The notes: generated from the letters alone by a model not told the origin. A DNA stretch of 64,000 nucleotides from Glaciimonas sp. PCH181 (GCF_003056055.1 NZ_PYFP01000002.1:1240001-1304000), one strand, 5' to 3'; shown: positions 27,860 to 37,306, counted from the stretch's first letter. A program made the numbers and translations.

Positions 27860-28603
27860 ATGACGCAACGTCCACACCCAGTACGCGACCCGCGGTTATA
27901 TCTGAATGGCAGTCAAGACAGTTCAGATAATCAGGACCAACCTCAAGATCAACCTTCTCAGCCTAACCTCCCTGACCGTACTAACGCAACCCCGCAAGCG
28001 ATTTCTTCTGCAGTATTCGCACCCTCAGCATCTCCCCATCTTTTAAAGCGACGCAATTTACTCTTGCTGGCGGGCGCAAGTTTTGCCGTATTGAGCATGC
28101 CGCGTTGGTTGCAACAGGCTTCCGCGCAATCCACGACCGTCATTACTCCCAAAATTCCCGCGGCAGATAGTCAGCAACAGCGTGATTTTTTGGCACTCTC
28201 GGTCCTGCTGACAGCCAGGCCAAAACTCAATTCCCGCACCAGCGCTCGCACTTACGCCGCCTTGAGTGCGCAATTGGTCGAGTTTGAAAAGCAATCTGCC
28301 GATCTCTGGCAATTCGCTCAGACCCAGCAAATTAAAGACGTTGACGCGTTGGTCGCCGCCGTTGAGAGCAATGCCGATCTGAGTAAGGTTCTGCATCAAA
28401 TCGTCAGCGCCTGGTATCTGGGCGTGGTCGGAAACGGTGCGCAAGGTCAGGTAATCGCTTTTGAGCAAGCCTTGATGTTTGATCCAGTGCGCGATGCTGT
28501 GGTAGTGCCGACGTACTGTCGCGCCGCTCCCGGCTATTGGGTGAAACAGGTGATACCGGTCAATCAGGTAGGGCAAACAGCAGTGTCGAAAGTGGGAGCA
28601 TAA
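27860..28603 (+). CDS. Gluconate 2-dehydrogenase-type small subunit (Tat-exported)
   Basis: This 247-residue small subunit of a three-part flavocytochrome dehydrogenase carries a long Gln/Asp/Pro-rich leader, then a twin-arginine-like signal (LKRRNLLLLAGASFAVLSMP, around residues 56-75) and a helical mature part. Motifs are LSVLLTARPKLNSRTSARTYAALS and WYLGVVGNGAQGQVIAFEQALMFDPV...TYCRAAPGYW. In this family (sorbitol/fructose/gluconate dehydrogenases) the small subunit carries the Tat signal and escorts the FAD subunit to the periplasm. Start at 27860 is chosen because AAAGGAC precedes it. The FAD-subunit start lies 3 bp after its stop. Confidence 0.85.
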   Translation: MTQRPHPVRDPRLYLNGSQDSSDNQDQPQDQPSQPNLPDRTNATPQAISSAVFAPSASPHLLKRRNLLLLAGASFAVLSMPRWLQQASAQSTTVITPKIPAADSQQQRDFLALSVLLTARPKLNSRTSARTYAALSAQLVEFEKQSADLWQFAQTQQIKDVDALVAAVESNADLSKVLHQIVSAWYLGVVGNGAQGQVIAFEQALMFDPVRDAVVVPTYCRAAPGYWVKQVIPVNQVGQTAVSKVGA

Positions 28604-28605
28604 GG

Positions 28606-30207
28606 ATGGCTGATAACTTATCTGCAGATGTTGTTATTGTCGGTTCCGGCGTTGCTGGCGCGTTGGTCGCCCATCAATTGGCGAAGGCTGGCGTTTCTGT
28701 GTTGGTGCTGGAAGCGGGGCCACGGATGGAGCGTTGGCGGATAGTCGAAAACTATCGCAATACGGCCAGCAAAGATGATTTTATGACGCCGTATCCGTCG
28801 ACCAAACACGCGCCGCATCCGGAATACACGCCAGAAAATAATTATCTGATTCAAAAGGGATCGCAAAAATATAATTCCCAATATATCCGTGCAGTCGGTG
28901 GCACGACCTGGCATTGGGCTGCCGCTGCCTGGCGATTTTTGCCCAACGATTTCAAGCTAAAAGACGTCTATGGCGTAGGGCGGAATTGGCCGATTAGCTA
29001 TGACGAACTGGAGCCCTACTATTATCGTGCCGAAGTTGAGCTGGGTGTATCCGGCCCCAACGATGGCACCGATCTTGGCTCGCCCCGCAAGCAACCTTAT
29101 CCGATGGATCATTTGCCGCTGTCGTGGAATGACCAGCGCTTCAGCGCCGTCGTGAATGGTAATGGACACAAAGTAGTCTCCGAGCCGGTGGCCCGCAATA
29201 GCCGCGCCTACGATGCGCGCCCAAATTGTTGCGGTAACAATAATTGCATGCCGATTTGCCCGATTGCGGCGATGTACAGCGGCATTATTCATGTCGAGAA
29301 AGCCGAAAAAGCCGGTGCCAAAGTGCTGCCGAACGCCGTCGTGTATCGGATTGAAGTCGATAGCGCAAATCGGGTCAGCGCCGTGCATTACAAAGATCCT
29401 GACGGTGTTACACATCGCGTTACCGGCAAATATTTTGTATTAGCAGCGAACGGAATTGAGATTCCTAAACTGATGCTGATTTCGACGGATGACAAACATC
29501 CTAACGGCGTCGGCAACAGCTCTGATCAGGTCGGTCGAAATTTGATGGATCATCCTGGGACAAGTGTCACTTTTCTGGCGAATGAGGATATGTGGCCGGG
29601 CCGTGGATCGATAGAAATGACTTCCATAGTCGATATGCGCGATGGCCCTTTCCGGGCAGAATATGCGGGTAAAAAGCTGCATCTGAACAATATGGCGCAG
29701 ACCAATCACGCAGCACAAACGGCGTTGAAGCAGGGCTTGGTGGGCACTAAACTGGATGCCGAAATTCGTCATCGCGCAGCGCGTACCGTGAATATCAACA
29801 GTTTCCACGATATTCTGGCAAATCCGGAAAACCGTATCCGCGCCAGCACCGAGAAACGCGATGCGCTGGGTATTCCGCAGCCAGAAATCACCTACGCAAT
29901 CGATGATTATGTGAAAAAAAGCGCGGTCCTGACGCATGAAACTTATGCCAGCATCGCCGCGATGTTTGGCGGCACCGAAGTTGTATTCGACGATAATTTC
30001 GCGCCAAATAACCACATCATGGGCGCCACCATCATGGGCGGTGATCCACGCGATTCGGTGGTAGATGCGCATTGTCGCTCGCACGATCATGAGAATTTAT
30101 TCATTGCCAGCAGCGCGGTCATGCCGGTAGCCGGGACCGTCAATTGCACGCTGACCATCGCGGCGCTGTCATTGCGCATCGCCGATACATTGAGGACAGT
30201 GCTATGA
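28606..30207 (+). CDS. Gluconate 2-dehydrogenase-type FAD subunit (GMC family)
   Basis: This 533-residue flavoprotein has the FAD dinucleotide motif VIVGSGVAGALVAHQL near residues 10-25, and the RAVGGTTWHWAAAAWRFLP segment used by gluconate/ketogluconate/sorbitol dehydrogenases. A CCGNNNCMPICPIAAMYSG cluster near residue 206 may bind an iron-sulfur centre, as in fructose dehydrogenase. The C-terminal NHIMGATIMGG and AGTVNCTLTIAALSLR complete the GMC fold. It has no signal of its own and should ride with the Tat-bearing small subunit. It would oxidise a sugar acid or polyol in the periplasm and pass electrons to the cytochrome. The start overlaps nothing; its stop overlaps the cytochrome ATG (ATGA). 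Confidence 0.87.
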   Translation: MADNLSADVVIVGSGVAGALVAHQLAKAGVSVLVLEAGPRMERWRIVENYRNTASKDDFMTPYPSTKHAPHPEYTPENNYLIQKGSQKYNSQYIRAVGGTTWHWAAAAWRFLPNDFKLKDVYGVGRNWPISYDELEPYYYRAEVELGVSGPNDGTDLGSPRKQPYPMDHLPLSWNDQRFSAVVNGNGHKVVSEPVARNSRAYDARPNCCGNNNCMPICPIAAMYSGIIHVEKAEKAGAKVLPNAVVYRIEVDSANRVSAVHYKDPDGVTHRVTGKYFVLAANGIEIPKLMLISTDDKHPNGVGNSSDQVGRNLMDHPGTSVTFLANEDMWPGRGSIEMTSIVDMRDGPFRAEYAGKKLHLNNMAQTNHAAQTALKQGLVGTKLDAEIRHRAARTVNINSFHDILANPENRIRASTEKRDALGIPQPEITYAIDDYVKKSAVLTHETYASIAAMFGGTEVVFDDNFAPNNHIMGATIMGGDPRDSVVDAHCRSHDHENLFIASSAVMPVAGTVNCTLTIAALSLRIADTLRTVL

Positions 30208-31727
30208 AGCCCGCGCACTTTTTACGCTCTTTGCAGGCCATCGCGATCATCGTTGGCGCGGCGTTGACGTTGCCAACCATGGTGTTTGCTGCCGATGTGC
30301 CTGCGGCGACTGCAGATGTGGCCGCAGATGCCAGCAGCACAGGCGCGATTCCCGATCAAATTAAACGTGGCGAATATCTGGCGCGGGCGGCGGATTGTAT
30401 CGCTTGCCATACGGTCGACAAAGCCAAGCCGTTCGCAGGTGGCTATCCGTTAGCGACGCCGTTCGGGACGATTTATGGGCCGAATATCACACCAGATAAA
30501 GAGACCGGCATCGGTAATTGGACCGATGATGATTTCATCCGCGCGCTGCATCTGGGAATTGGCAAGCACGGCGAGCATTTATACCCGGCTTTTCCCTACA
30601 CCGCGTTCACCAAATTATCGCGTGATGACGTGCTGGCGATCAAAGCCTATTTGTTTAGTCTGCCAGCAATTAATCAAAAGACCCCCGAAAATAAATTGCC
30701 ATTTCCGCTGAATCAGCGCCCGATTCTGGCTGGCTGGAAGCTATTTAACTTTACGCCGGGACGTTGGCAAGCTGATCCTGCCCAAAGCGTGGAATGGAAT
30801 CGCGGCGTGTATTTGGTAGAGGGTTTGGCACATTGTCAGGAATGCCACACACCGCGCAATATCACGATGGGCGTGAACAAAAAGCTGGCCTTTAGCGGCG
30901 CGCAATTGGGCGGATGGACTGCCTATAACATCACGCCAGACAAAATCAGTGGCGTTGGCGGTTGGAGCGATGCAGAATTGACGCAATATCTGCAAACCGG
31001 TCTGGTGCCCGGTAAAGCCGCTGCTGGCGGTGGTATGGCCGAAGCGATTGAGCATAGTTTGCAATATCTGACAGATCCCGATGTGAAGGCGATTGTCACT
31101 TATTTGCGCAGCGTTCCGGCGATTCATGCAGAGGGCGATACCAAGGCGCGCTACGCATGGGGTGCAGCGTCTGACGATGACGCCGATTTACGCGGCATGT
31201 CGCCGGTGTCCATCAGTTCGGTGGCGTCGGGCGGGGCAGAGTTGTTCAGCGGCAATTGCGCAAGTTGCCACGCGGCCAGCGGCAGTGGCGTGGTGGACGG
31301 TGTCTATCCATCGTTATTCCACAACAGCGTGGTCGGCGCGTCGGACCCTGGCAATTTATTAATGGTGATTCTTAACGGCGTGCAACGCAACGTCAAGACA
31401 GGTGAAGCGTTTATGCCCGGTTTTGCGGATCATCTGAGCGACGCCCAGATTGCGACGTTGAGTAACTACGTCCTGAAGCAATATGGCAATACAAGCGTAG
31501 CAACGATCACCCCGGAGCACGTTAAAATACAACGCAGGGGGGCACCCAGGTCACCGATAGTGGTTTTGTTGCCGTGGGGCATGGGAGCGGCGGTGGCCGT
31601 ACTCCTTTTGTTGATTTACCTGTTTTCGCGGCGAAGCAGACGTAAAGTCGCACGGCGTGGGTTACGACCTCATCACAATACCGACATTAATAGCTCTAAC
31701 GACCAGAACATCAAGAAGGGAAATTGA
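30204..31727 (+). CDS. Gluconate 2-dehydrogenase-type triheme cytochrome c subunit
   Basis: This 507-residue cytochrome has a Sec signal (first ~30 residues), three haem-attachment sites CIACH (65-69), CQECH (211-215) and CASCH (352-356), and a C-terminal membrane anchor LPWGMGAAVAVLLLLIYLF followed by basic residues. This is the layout of the membrane-anchored triheme subunit that passes electrons from the FAD subunit to ubiquinone. It overlaps the FAD-subunit gene by 4 bp, so the three subunits are co-translated. Together they oxidise gluconate (or a related substrate) at the periplasmic face. Confidence 0.9.
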   Translation: MKPAHFLRSLQAIAIIVGAALTLPTMVFAADVPAATADVAADASSTGAIPDQIKRGEYLARAADCIACHTVDKAKPFAGGYPLATPFGTIYGPNITPDKETGIGNWTDDDFIRALHLGIGKHGEHLYPAFPYTAFTKLSRDDVLAIKAYLFSLPAINQKTPENKLPFPLNQRPILAGWKLFNFTPGRWQADPAQSVEWNRGVYLVEGLAHCQECHTPRNITMGVNKKLAFSGAQLGGWTAYNITPDKISGVGGWSDAELTQYLQTGLVPGKAAAGGGMAEAIEHSLQYLTDPDVKAIVTYLRSVPAIHAEGDTKARYAWGAASDDDADLRGMSPVSISSVASGGAELFSGNCASCHAASGSGVVDGVYPSLFHNSVVGASDPGNLLMVILNGVQRNVKTGEAFMPGFADHLSDAQIATLSNYVLKQYGNTSVATITPEHVKIQRRGAPRSPIVVLLPWGMGAAVAVLLLLIYLFSRRSRRKVARRGLRPHHNTDINSSNDQNIKKGN

Positions 31728-31732
31728 ATCGT

Positions 31733-32227
31733 ATGACTCTCCGGACATTACGTGTTATCGCCACTGGCGGCACATTTGACAAGCATTACGATGAAATCGC
31801 TGGCAAGCTGACGTTTGCCGCCAGCCATTTGCAGAAAGTAATCACGCGTTCGCGCATCACGGCACCCATCGAGCTGGAGGAGTTGCCGCTGCTGGATTCC
31901 CTCGACATGCAAGATATTGATCGGCGCCGGGTGCTGGCGTCTTGCACGCATGCTGAGGAAGAGGGGATTATTATTATTCACGGCACGGATACGATGCAGG
32001 AAACGGCGGCGGTGTTGGGTGCGGCGAATCTGGCGCGGACGATTGTGGTGACGGGGGCGATGATTCCGTATGAGATCGCAAATTCAGATGCGCTGTTCAA
32101 TTTTGGTTTTGCATGCGGTGTGGCGCAGTGTTTGCCGCATGGCGTGTATGTGGCGATGAATGGGAAGGTATTTGGTTGGGACAAGGTCCAAAAAAATCGT
32201 GTTGCGGGGGTGTTTGAGTCGGTTTAA
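31733..32227 (+). CDS. Short asparaginase-domain protein
   Basis: This 164-residue protein corresponds only to the N-terminal domain of L-asparaginases: VIATGGTFDKHYDE at the start (with the nucleophile Thr in GGTFD) and IIIHGTDTMQETAAVLG with the second catalytic Thr-Asp pair. Classical enzymes have ~320 residues with a second domain; single-domain proteins of ~160 residues do exist in proteobacteria, so this need not be a truncation. It lies 5 bp after the cytochrome gene and shares its transcript; an in-frame TTG at 31724 overlaps the cytochrome stop. Why it travels with a sugar-acid dehydrogenase is unclear. A terminator follows. Confidence 0.78.
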   Translation: MTLRTLRVIATGGTFDKHYDEIAGKLTFAASHLQKVITRSRITAPIELEELPLLDSLDMQDIDRRRVLASCTHAEEEGIIIIHGTDTMQETAAVLGAANLARTIVVTGAMIPYEIANSDALFNFGFACGVAQCLPHGVYVAMNGKVFGWDKVQKNRVAGVFESV

Positions 32228-32248
32228 ATGGTACTTGGTATAGGTTGC

Positions 32249-32272
32249 AAAGGGGACGTGATGTCCCCTTTT
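32249..32272 (+). terminator. Rho-independent terminator after the asparaginase-domain gene
   Basis: AAAGGGGAC (32249-32257) pairs with GTCCCCTTT (32263-32271) around a 5-nt loop, followed by TTACTTT. It ends the gluconate-dehydrogenase transcript. Confidence 0.85.
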
Positions 32273-32395
32273 ACTTTACATCCGGCCATCTTAATTCGCT
32301 GATTGTGACAAATTTTTCTGAGTAGTTTTGCGTTCCATTCAATCGCGTGATTTGCGCGTATTTATTTTCGTATTTTTTTATTGAACCCATATTAG

Positions 32396-32776
32396 ATGAC
32401 TCATCCTTGCTTGCGTTGCGGTGCCTGTTGCGCCCACTTTCGTGTTGCCTTCCATTGGATGGAGGCTGACGCGGAGGGTGGGGGTGTTGTGCCGTCGGAG
32501 TTCACCGTGAAGCTTGATCCGCATCGGGTTGCTATGCATGGGACTGAGGGCGCTAAGCCGCGGTGTTTGTCATTGCTGGGCGAGGTGGGGAAGGATGCGT
32601 CTTGTGGGATTTATTTGCAGAGGCCATCGCCTTGTCATGATTTACAGCCAGCTTGGGAAAATGGAGAGGCTAGCCCGCAGTGTGATCGGGCGCGGATTGC
32701 ACATGGGTTGGAGCCTTTGACTGTTGGGGATTGGGGGGCGGTTATTAAACAACAATCCCAACCCATCAAAATCTAA
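32396..32776 (+). CDS. YkgJ-family cysteine cluster protein
   Basis: This 126-residue protein starts MTHPCLRCGACCAHF, with cysteines 5, 8, 11 and 12 in the CxxCxxCC pattern typical of YkgJ/UPF0153-type zinc- or iron-sulfur-binding proteins. Further cysteines lie at C-GIYLQRPSPCHDLQPAW and PQCDRAR, completing the usual set of eight. Function in the family is unknown. There is no clear ribosome site before the ATG. It stands alone between a terminator and a convergent porin gene. Confidence 0.85.
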   Translation: MTHPCLRCGACCAHFRVAFHWMEADAEGGGVVPSEFTVKLDPHRVAMHGTEGAKPRCLSLLGEVGKDASCGIYLQRPSPCHDLQPAWENGEASPQCDRARIAHGLEPLTVGDWGAVIKQQSQPIKI

Positions 32777-32836
32777 TACACCAAAAATATATCAGACAAA
32801 TTCTAAGTAATAACGACGTACCAAAATAAATACCGA

Positions 32837-32879
32837 TTGTCATCCAGAAGAACAAAAATACTGTTCCTCCGGATGACAA
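32837..32879 (-). terminator. Long hairpin downstream of the porin gene
   Basis: TTGTCATCC (32837-32845) and GGATGACAA (32871-32879) are outer arms. On the minus-strand RNA the pairing continues inward through G-U pairs to AACA/TGTT, giving about 18 bp around a 7-nt loop. It lies 92 bp after the porin stop. There is no strong T-run, so it may protect the highly expressed porin mRNA as well as terminate. Confidence 0.65.
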
Positions 32880-32970
32880 ATCATCCATCAAAACAACGTT
32901 AATACACCGCCAGAACGATCAATGAATCAATTAACTAAATGACCATCCGATCGATCAGCAGCAGACCCCA

Positions 32971-34035
32971 TTAGAAGCGATGTTGAATCCCGCCAATAAC
33001 CCCGGTCTGACTAGTACCAAACCCAACATCATCCCGCGAAACCCCGACTAACTGGTTGTTTTTAGCCTTCGCATAAGCACCGCTCAAATACAAATCGGTA
33101 CGTTTAGAAAGCGCATACTTAGCCCGCACCGAATACATAATCGGATCCGCATCTTTGCCAGCCGCGACATTTTTTATATTCTGATAGTAAATCTGCCCAA
33201 TCAACGTCACAACCGGCGTAACGCGATAACTCGCCCCACCCCAAAACAAATCACTCCGCAAATCCGCTGCGTGACTGGCCAACGTCTTTTTATAATTGCG
33301 ATAACCCAGATTGAATTTCCAATCTTCCCCAAATTGATACAAACCAGCTAAATGCACCGATGTCGCCTTATCATAGCCACCGCCAGCAATCGCAGCAGTC
33401 CCGTTCGACCGATCAAACGCCGTTGCAACGCTGAACGGACCAGCACCATAAGATCCCGCAACGCTGAATTTAGCAGTATCGCCAGTACTGCCAGCAACCT
33501 CACCAAAACCATACGTCGCACCGACTTTGAAACTACCAAAACTACCCAAATATTTAATCATATTCGGCACAGTAGTAATCATCCCGTCTTTACGACCACC
33601 CGTAGCATTACCCGAAGTAACCCACGAATATTGACCCGAATAACCCATCAAATCGAATGGCAAAATAAAGTCATACGTCGTCGAAAATGAACGTCCTGCG
33701 ACGATTCTGCCGAAGCTGCCCTCCAGCCCCACGTTAGCCTGGCGATTGAATAGCAGCCCTGCGCTATCGAACTCACCGGTATCAAGCTTAAAGCCGTTTT
33801 CCAGTTGAAATACCGCCTTTAAACCGCCGCCCAGATCTTCCGTACCGCGAAAGCCGATGCGCGAAGTATTCATCGCACCCGAACTCAGACGCACGACGCC
33901 GTCCTTTTTCACATTCGCGTGATTCACGTACTCCACGCCAGCATCTAACAAACCGTAGATCGTGACATTGCTTTGGGCATAGCTGCTGACAGCGAATGTG
34001 CTGAGCGCGGCCAAGGCCAGTAAATTTTTCTTCAT
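32971..34035 (-). CDS. Gram-negative outer-membrane porin (Burkholderiales type)
   Basis: This 354-residue porin has a signal peptide MKKNLLALAALSTFAVSSYAQ and the family opening SNVTIYGLLDAGVEYVN. It has the SSGAMNTSRIGFRGTEDLGGGLKAVFQLENGF motif region and LFNRQANVGLEGSFGRIVAGR, and ends in the required C-terminal phenylalanine (GVIGGIQHRF) for BAM-dependent insertion. It forms a trimeric 16-strand general diffusion pore. A strong GAGGAAGAGGG ribosome site precedes the ATG. A 19-nt palindrome (34068-34086) lies 33 bp upstream of the start. Confidence 0.93.
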   Translation of the reverse strand: MKKNLLALAALSTFAVSSYAQSNVTIYGLLDAGVEYVNHANVKKDGVVRLSSGAMNTSRIGFRGTEDLGGGLKAVFQLENGFKLDTGEFDSAGLLFNRQANVGLEGSFGRIVAGRSFSTTYDFILPFDLMGYSGQYSWVTSGNATGGRKDGMITTVPNMIKYLGSFGSFKVGATYGFGEVAGSTGDTAKFSVAGSYGAGPFSVATAFDRSNGTAAIAGGGYDKATSVHLAGLYQFGEDWKFNLGYRNYKKTLASHAADLRSDLFWGGASYRVTPVVTLIGQIYYQNIKNVAAGKDADPIMYSVRAKYALSKRTDLYLSGAYAKAKNNQLVGVSRDDVGFGTSQTGVIGGIQHRF

Positions 34036-34067
34036 ATCCCTCTTCCTCTGTGATTAAACTATTTTTC

Positions 34068-34086
34068 TTGCCGCTTTAAGCGGCAA
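34068..34086. promoter_or_regulatory. Palindrome upstream of the porin gene
   Basis: TTGCCGCTT and AAGCGGCAA flank a single T, a perfect 9-bp inverted repeat. It sits in the porin 5' region and 90 bp after the stop of the ABC ATPase gene. It could end the upstream operon or act in porin control; no T-run is present. Confidence 0.5.
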
Positions 34087-34175
34087 TGATGGAACGTCAA
34101 CAACGGTGCAACATCGGACAATTGAACACGCCGCATCGGGGATTTCGGTGCGCGCGTGCTCAACAGATTCTTGGA

Positions 34176-35252
34176 TTAAAAGGCCCAGAGCGACTCTTGC
34201 GGCAAGTGCAACCAGTATTCGCCGGGAGCCAGACGATGGGTGGCGTAAGCACGTAAACCAATCGTGTCGACCGAGTCGCCATTTTTAAACAGACACTCCC
34301 AGCGATCCCCCAGATACATGCAAGTTGATAACGGCAACTTGATCGCGTTATCGACTTGCGTACTTGAAATGCGAACCTGCTCAAGGCGAATAATTCCAAT
34401 CGCCTCGGTACCGGTATTGGCCCCGCGCGCAGTCGCTTTTACCGTGCCGCCTTCCACCTCCAGCAGTGCTTGATCGCCATCGCGTTGCAGGACTTTTGCC
34501 GGCAGCCGGTTATTGCTGCCCATAAACTCTGCGACGAATAGCGTTTCCGGGGTTTGATACATGCATTGCGGCGTGCCTTGCTGTTCAATCTTGCCGTTAT
34601 TCAGCAGCAAAATACGGTCGGAAATCGCCATCGCTTCGGCTTGATCATGCGTCACCATCAGCGCCGATAAACCGAGGCGGACGATTAATTCGCGTAGAAA
34701 TGCACGCGCTTCTTCGCGCAGTTTTGCATCCAGATTAGATAGCGGTTCATCCAGCAAAATCACCGGCGGGTTATAGACCAGCGCACGGGCAATCGCCACG
34801 CGCTGTTGCTGACCGCCAGAAAGTTGATGCGGAAAACGCTCGCCCAAATGGCCCAGACCCAATTGCGTCAATGTGCTGTTGACGCGTTCAGCGATCTCAC
34901 TTTTACCCATTTTTCGCAGCTGCAAACCATACGCAACGTTGTTAAATACGGTTTTGTGCGGCCACAACGCATAGGATTGAAACACCAGTCCCAGATTGCG
35001 TTCTTCGGCAGGTATTTCAAACTTGCGTTCGCCATCAAATACAGTGCGTTCGCCAATTTGAATCGTGCCCGCTTTAGGGGATTCAAGTCCCGCAACAGCA
35101 CGTAGCAGGGTGGTTTTTCCACTGCCTGACGGTCCGAGCAATGCCACGACTTCGCCGCGTTGCAACTCCATCGATACGCCTTTCAGAATCTGATTGGCGG
35201 TCGCACCGGTGCCGTAGTCGAGGTAAAGATTGTTGACGCTTAATTCGCTCAT
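34176..35252 (-). CDS. ABC transporter ATP-binding protein (AfuC/FbpC/PotA type)
   Basis: This 358-residue ATPase has Walker A GPSGSGKTT near residues 40-48, Q-loop LVFQSYALWPHKTV, signature LSGGQQQRVAIARAL and Walker B VILLDEPLSNLD, followed by THDQAEAMA. A C-terminal TOBE-type regulatory domain (from ~240) resembles those of iron(III)/sugar-phosphate/polyamine importers. It energises the fused permease encoded just upstream in the same operon. CAGGAA precedes the ATG. The substrate is not identifiable; see the binding protein. Confidence 0.9.
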   Translation of the reverse strand: MSELSVNNLYLDYGTGATANQILKGVSMELQRGEVVALLGPSGSGKTTLLRAVAGLESPKAGTIQIGERTVFDGERKFEIPAEERNLGLVFQSYALWPHKTVFNNVAYGLQLRKMGKSEIAERVNSTLTQLGLGHLGERFPHQLSGGQQQRVAIARALVYNPPVILLDEPLSNLDAKLREEARAFLRELIVRLGLSALMVTHDQAEAMAISDRILLLNNGKIEQQGTPQCMYQTPETLFVAEFMGSNNRLPAKVLQRDGDQALLEVEGGTVKATARGANTGTEAIGIIRLEQVRISSTQVDNAIKLPLSTCMYLGDRWECLFKNGDSVDTIGLRAYATHRLAPGEYWLHLPQESLWAF

Positions 35253-35294
35253 AATTATTTCCTGATAATTCTTGAATGGGTCTGGATGTGACGA

Positions 35295-37109
35295 TTAGTC
35301 GTGCAACTTGACGCCGAATCGCAGCGCAATGCCGAGGCCGATCGCTACTAAAAATATATTGATAAAGGACAGTGTCGCCACCAGATCGACCGCGCCGGAA
35401 CCCCATAGCGAGACGATCAACGCGCCGATAACTTCCGTCCCCGGCGACAGCAGATACACCGCAGTCGAGTACTCACGTTCGAAGATCAGGAACACCATTA
35501 GCCATGCGCCCAGCAAGCCGTAACGTACTAATGGCAGCGTGATGTGACGCGTAACCTGACCACGTCGTGCGCCGACCGCACGCGCAGCCTCTTCCAGTTC
35601 GGGACCGACTTGCAGCAGCGCAGTCGTAATCAGGCGCATGCCGTAAGCCAGCCACACTACCGAGTACGCCAGCCACACCGAGAAGATGGTCGAACGCAGT
35701 TCACGCATGACGGGAATGACGCTGTTGACCATCCAGACCGCAAAGAAATTGTCATGCTCTTTGAATACATCGTTGAGCGCCGAAGGCACAAACAAAAATA
35801 CCCACAAGAACGCCAGACCGGCTAGCAGACCCGGCACCGCACGCGGGACCAGCACGCTGTAATCGAGAAAGCGCGTAATGCCGTCGGGTTTGCGATGCAT
35901 GGCTAACGCGATACAGCAATAGCAGGCTACGGTAATGCCGCCGCCAATCACGCCGATCAAGACGGTATTGAGAATCCCGCGCATCAGCGACGGTTGATCG
36001 AATACGTCAATAAAATGCTGCACCGTGAACGCATCAATCAGCGATACGCCGAAACCCCAGTGGGAAACGAAAGCACGCAACGCAATGCCTGATAGCGGCA
36101 CCACAATCGTGAATATCAACCACAGCGCAAGCAGTGCAAAAGCAGGCCATTTCCATTTGCCCAGCGGCAGCGCTTTTTGACGTGCGCCTTTGCCTTTGAT
36201 CGAGACATATTTATTCGCCGAACGCAATAACCAGCGCTGCATCATCACCAGCGGAAAGGTCACGGCAACCAGACAGACGGCGACCGCTGCCATCAAATGA
36301 TAGGACGGCGTTCCGAGTTTGTTGGTCAGTTTGTATAAATACGTTGGCAGCACTAAATGGCCTTCCGGATCGCCCAATACCAGCACTAATCCGAACACTT
36401 CAAAGCCAAGGAAAAACACCAATACACCGGCATACGCCAGCGCTGGCGTGATCATCGGCAAAGAGACATTCAGCGCGACTTGCAGTGGCGATGCACCGGC
36501 TACGCGAGCGGCTTCTTCGACATCTGCGCCCAGACTTTTTAGGGCTGCTGCGGCGTAAAGATAAACGTGCGGTACGTGGGTCAGGCCTGCGATGATGACG
36601 ATGCTGGGAAACGCGTAAACATTCCAGGGATCGCCATCAAAGCCGACATACTGCAACAGGTTTTTAACCCAGACCGTATAGAAGCCGACCGGCCCCATCG
36701 ATACCACGTAACCGAAGCCGATCACCATTGGCGAAACAAACACCGGCACCAGCAATAAAGGCGCGATCCAGCTACGACCGGGAAGATCGGTGCGGATCAT
36801 CAAAAACGCCAGCATGCCGCCTAACGGCACGGCGATAAATGTTAAACCGGCGGCTAGAAACAGTCCGTTGGAAAACGCCTGACGGAAATCAGGATCGTCG
36901 AAGATAAAACGATACGGCTCCAGGCTTAATACTTTGATCGGCGCGAAGAACGGCGCGGATAAAAAACTTTGATAAAAAATGAGTGTCAATGGCACGAAGA
37001 CGGCCAGCGCGGTCAGGATCACTACCAATCCACGCGGCCAGTTCAGGCGGAACAGCCACGCACCCGGCGAACGCGGACCGAGTGGATTAGACGAAGAAAT
37101 AGTTTGCAT
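35295..37109 (-). CDS. ABC transporter permease with two fused membrane domains (AfuB/FbpB type)
   Basis: This 604-residue permease has about 12 membrane helices in two repeated halves. Each half has an EAA loop: LGADVEEAARVAGASPLQVALNV in the first and GPELEEAARAVGARRGQVTRHIT in the second. Such fused permeases work with AfuA/FbpA-type periplasmic receptors. The start at 37109 (MQTISSS) is preferred; a TTG at 37130 would add 7 residues. It lies between the binding protein and the ATPase, all on the minus strand with short gaps. Confidence 0.9.
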   Translation of the reverse strand: MQTISSSNPLGPRSPGAWLFRLNWPRGLVVILTALAVFVPLTLIFYQSFLSAPFFAPIKVLSLEPYRFIFDDPDFRQAFSNGLFLAAGLTFIAVPLGGMLAFLMIRTDLPGRSWIAPLLLVPVFVSPMVIGFGYVVSMGPVGFYTVWVKNLLQYVGFDGDPWNVYAFPSIVIIAGLTHVPHVYLYAAAALKSLGADVEEAARVAGASPLQVALNVSLPMITPALAYAGVLVFFLGFEVFGLVLVLGDPEGHLVLPTYLYKLTNKLGTPSYHLMAAVAVCLVAVTFPLVMMQRWLLRSANKYVSIKGKGARQKALPLGKWKWPAFALLALWLIFTIVVPLSGIALRAFVSHWGFGVSLIDAFTVQHFIDVFDQPSLMRGILNTVLIGVIGGGITVACYCCIALAMHRKPDGITRFLDYSVLVPRAVPGLLAGLAFLWVFLFVPSALNDVFKEHDNFFAVWMVNSVIPVMRELRSTIFSVWLAYSVVWLAYGMRLITTALLQVGPELEEAARAVGARRGQVTRHITLPLVRYGLLGAWLMVFLIFEREYSTAVYLLSPGTEVIGALIVSLWGSGAVDLVATLSFINIFLVAIGLGIALRFGVKLHD

Positions 37110-37306
37110 AGCGGGCACAATCCAGATCAAAAAACAGATAAAAATGCGTTGTCCGGCGATCGATTGTCAGAATCCGGACGTAGGGAGATCCACTGTCGTG
37201 GGCCATCCGGCAGCACGGCAGTGATCAAATTTCAGAAATCAGTTAAACATTTGCGTGAGGATCGGGCGCGCTATTAAGCAGCGCGCCCGAGGTATTTATC
37301 GCAGAA

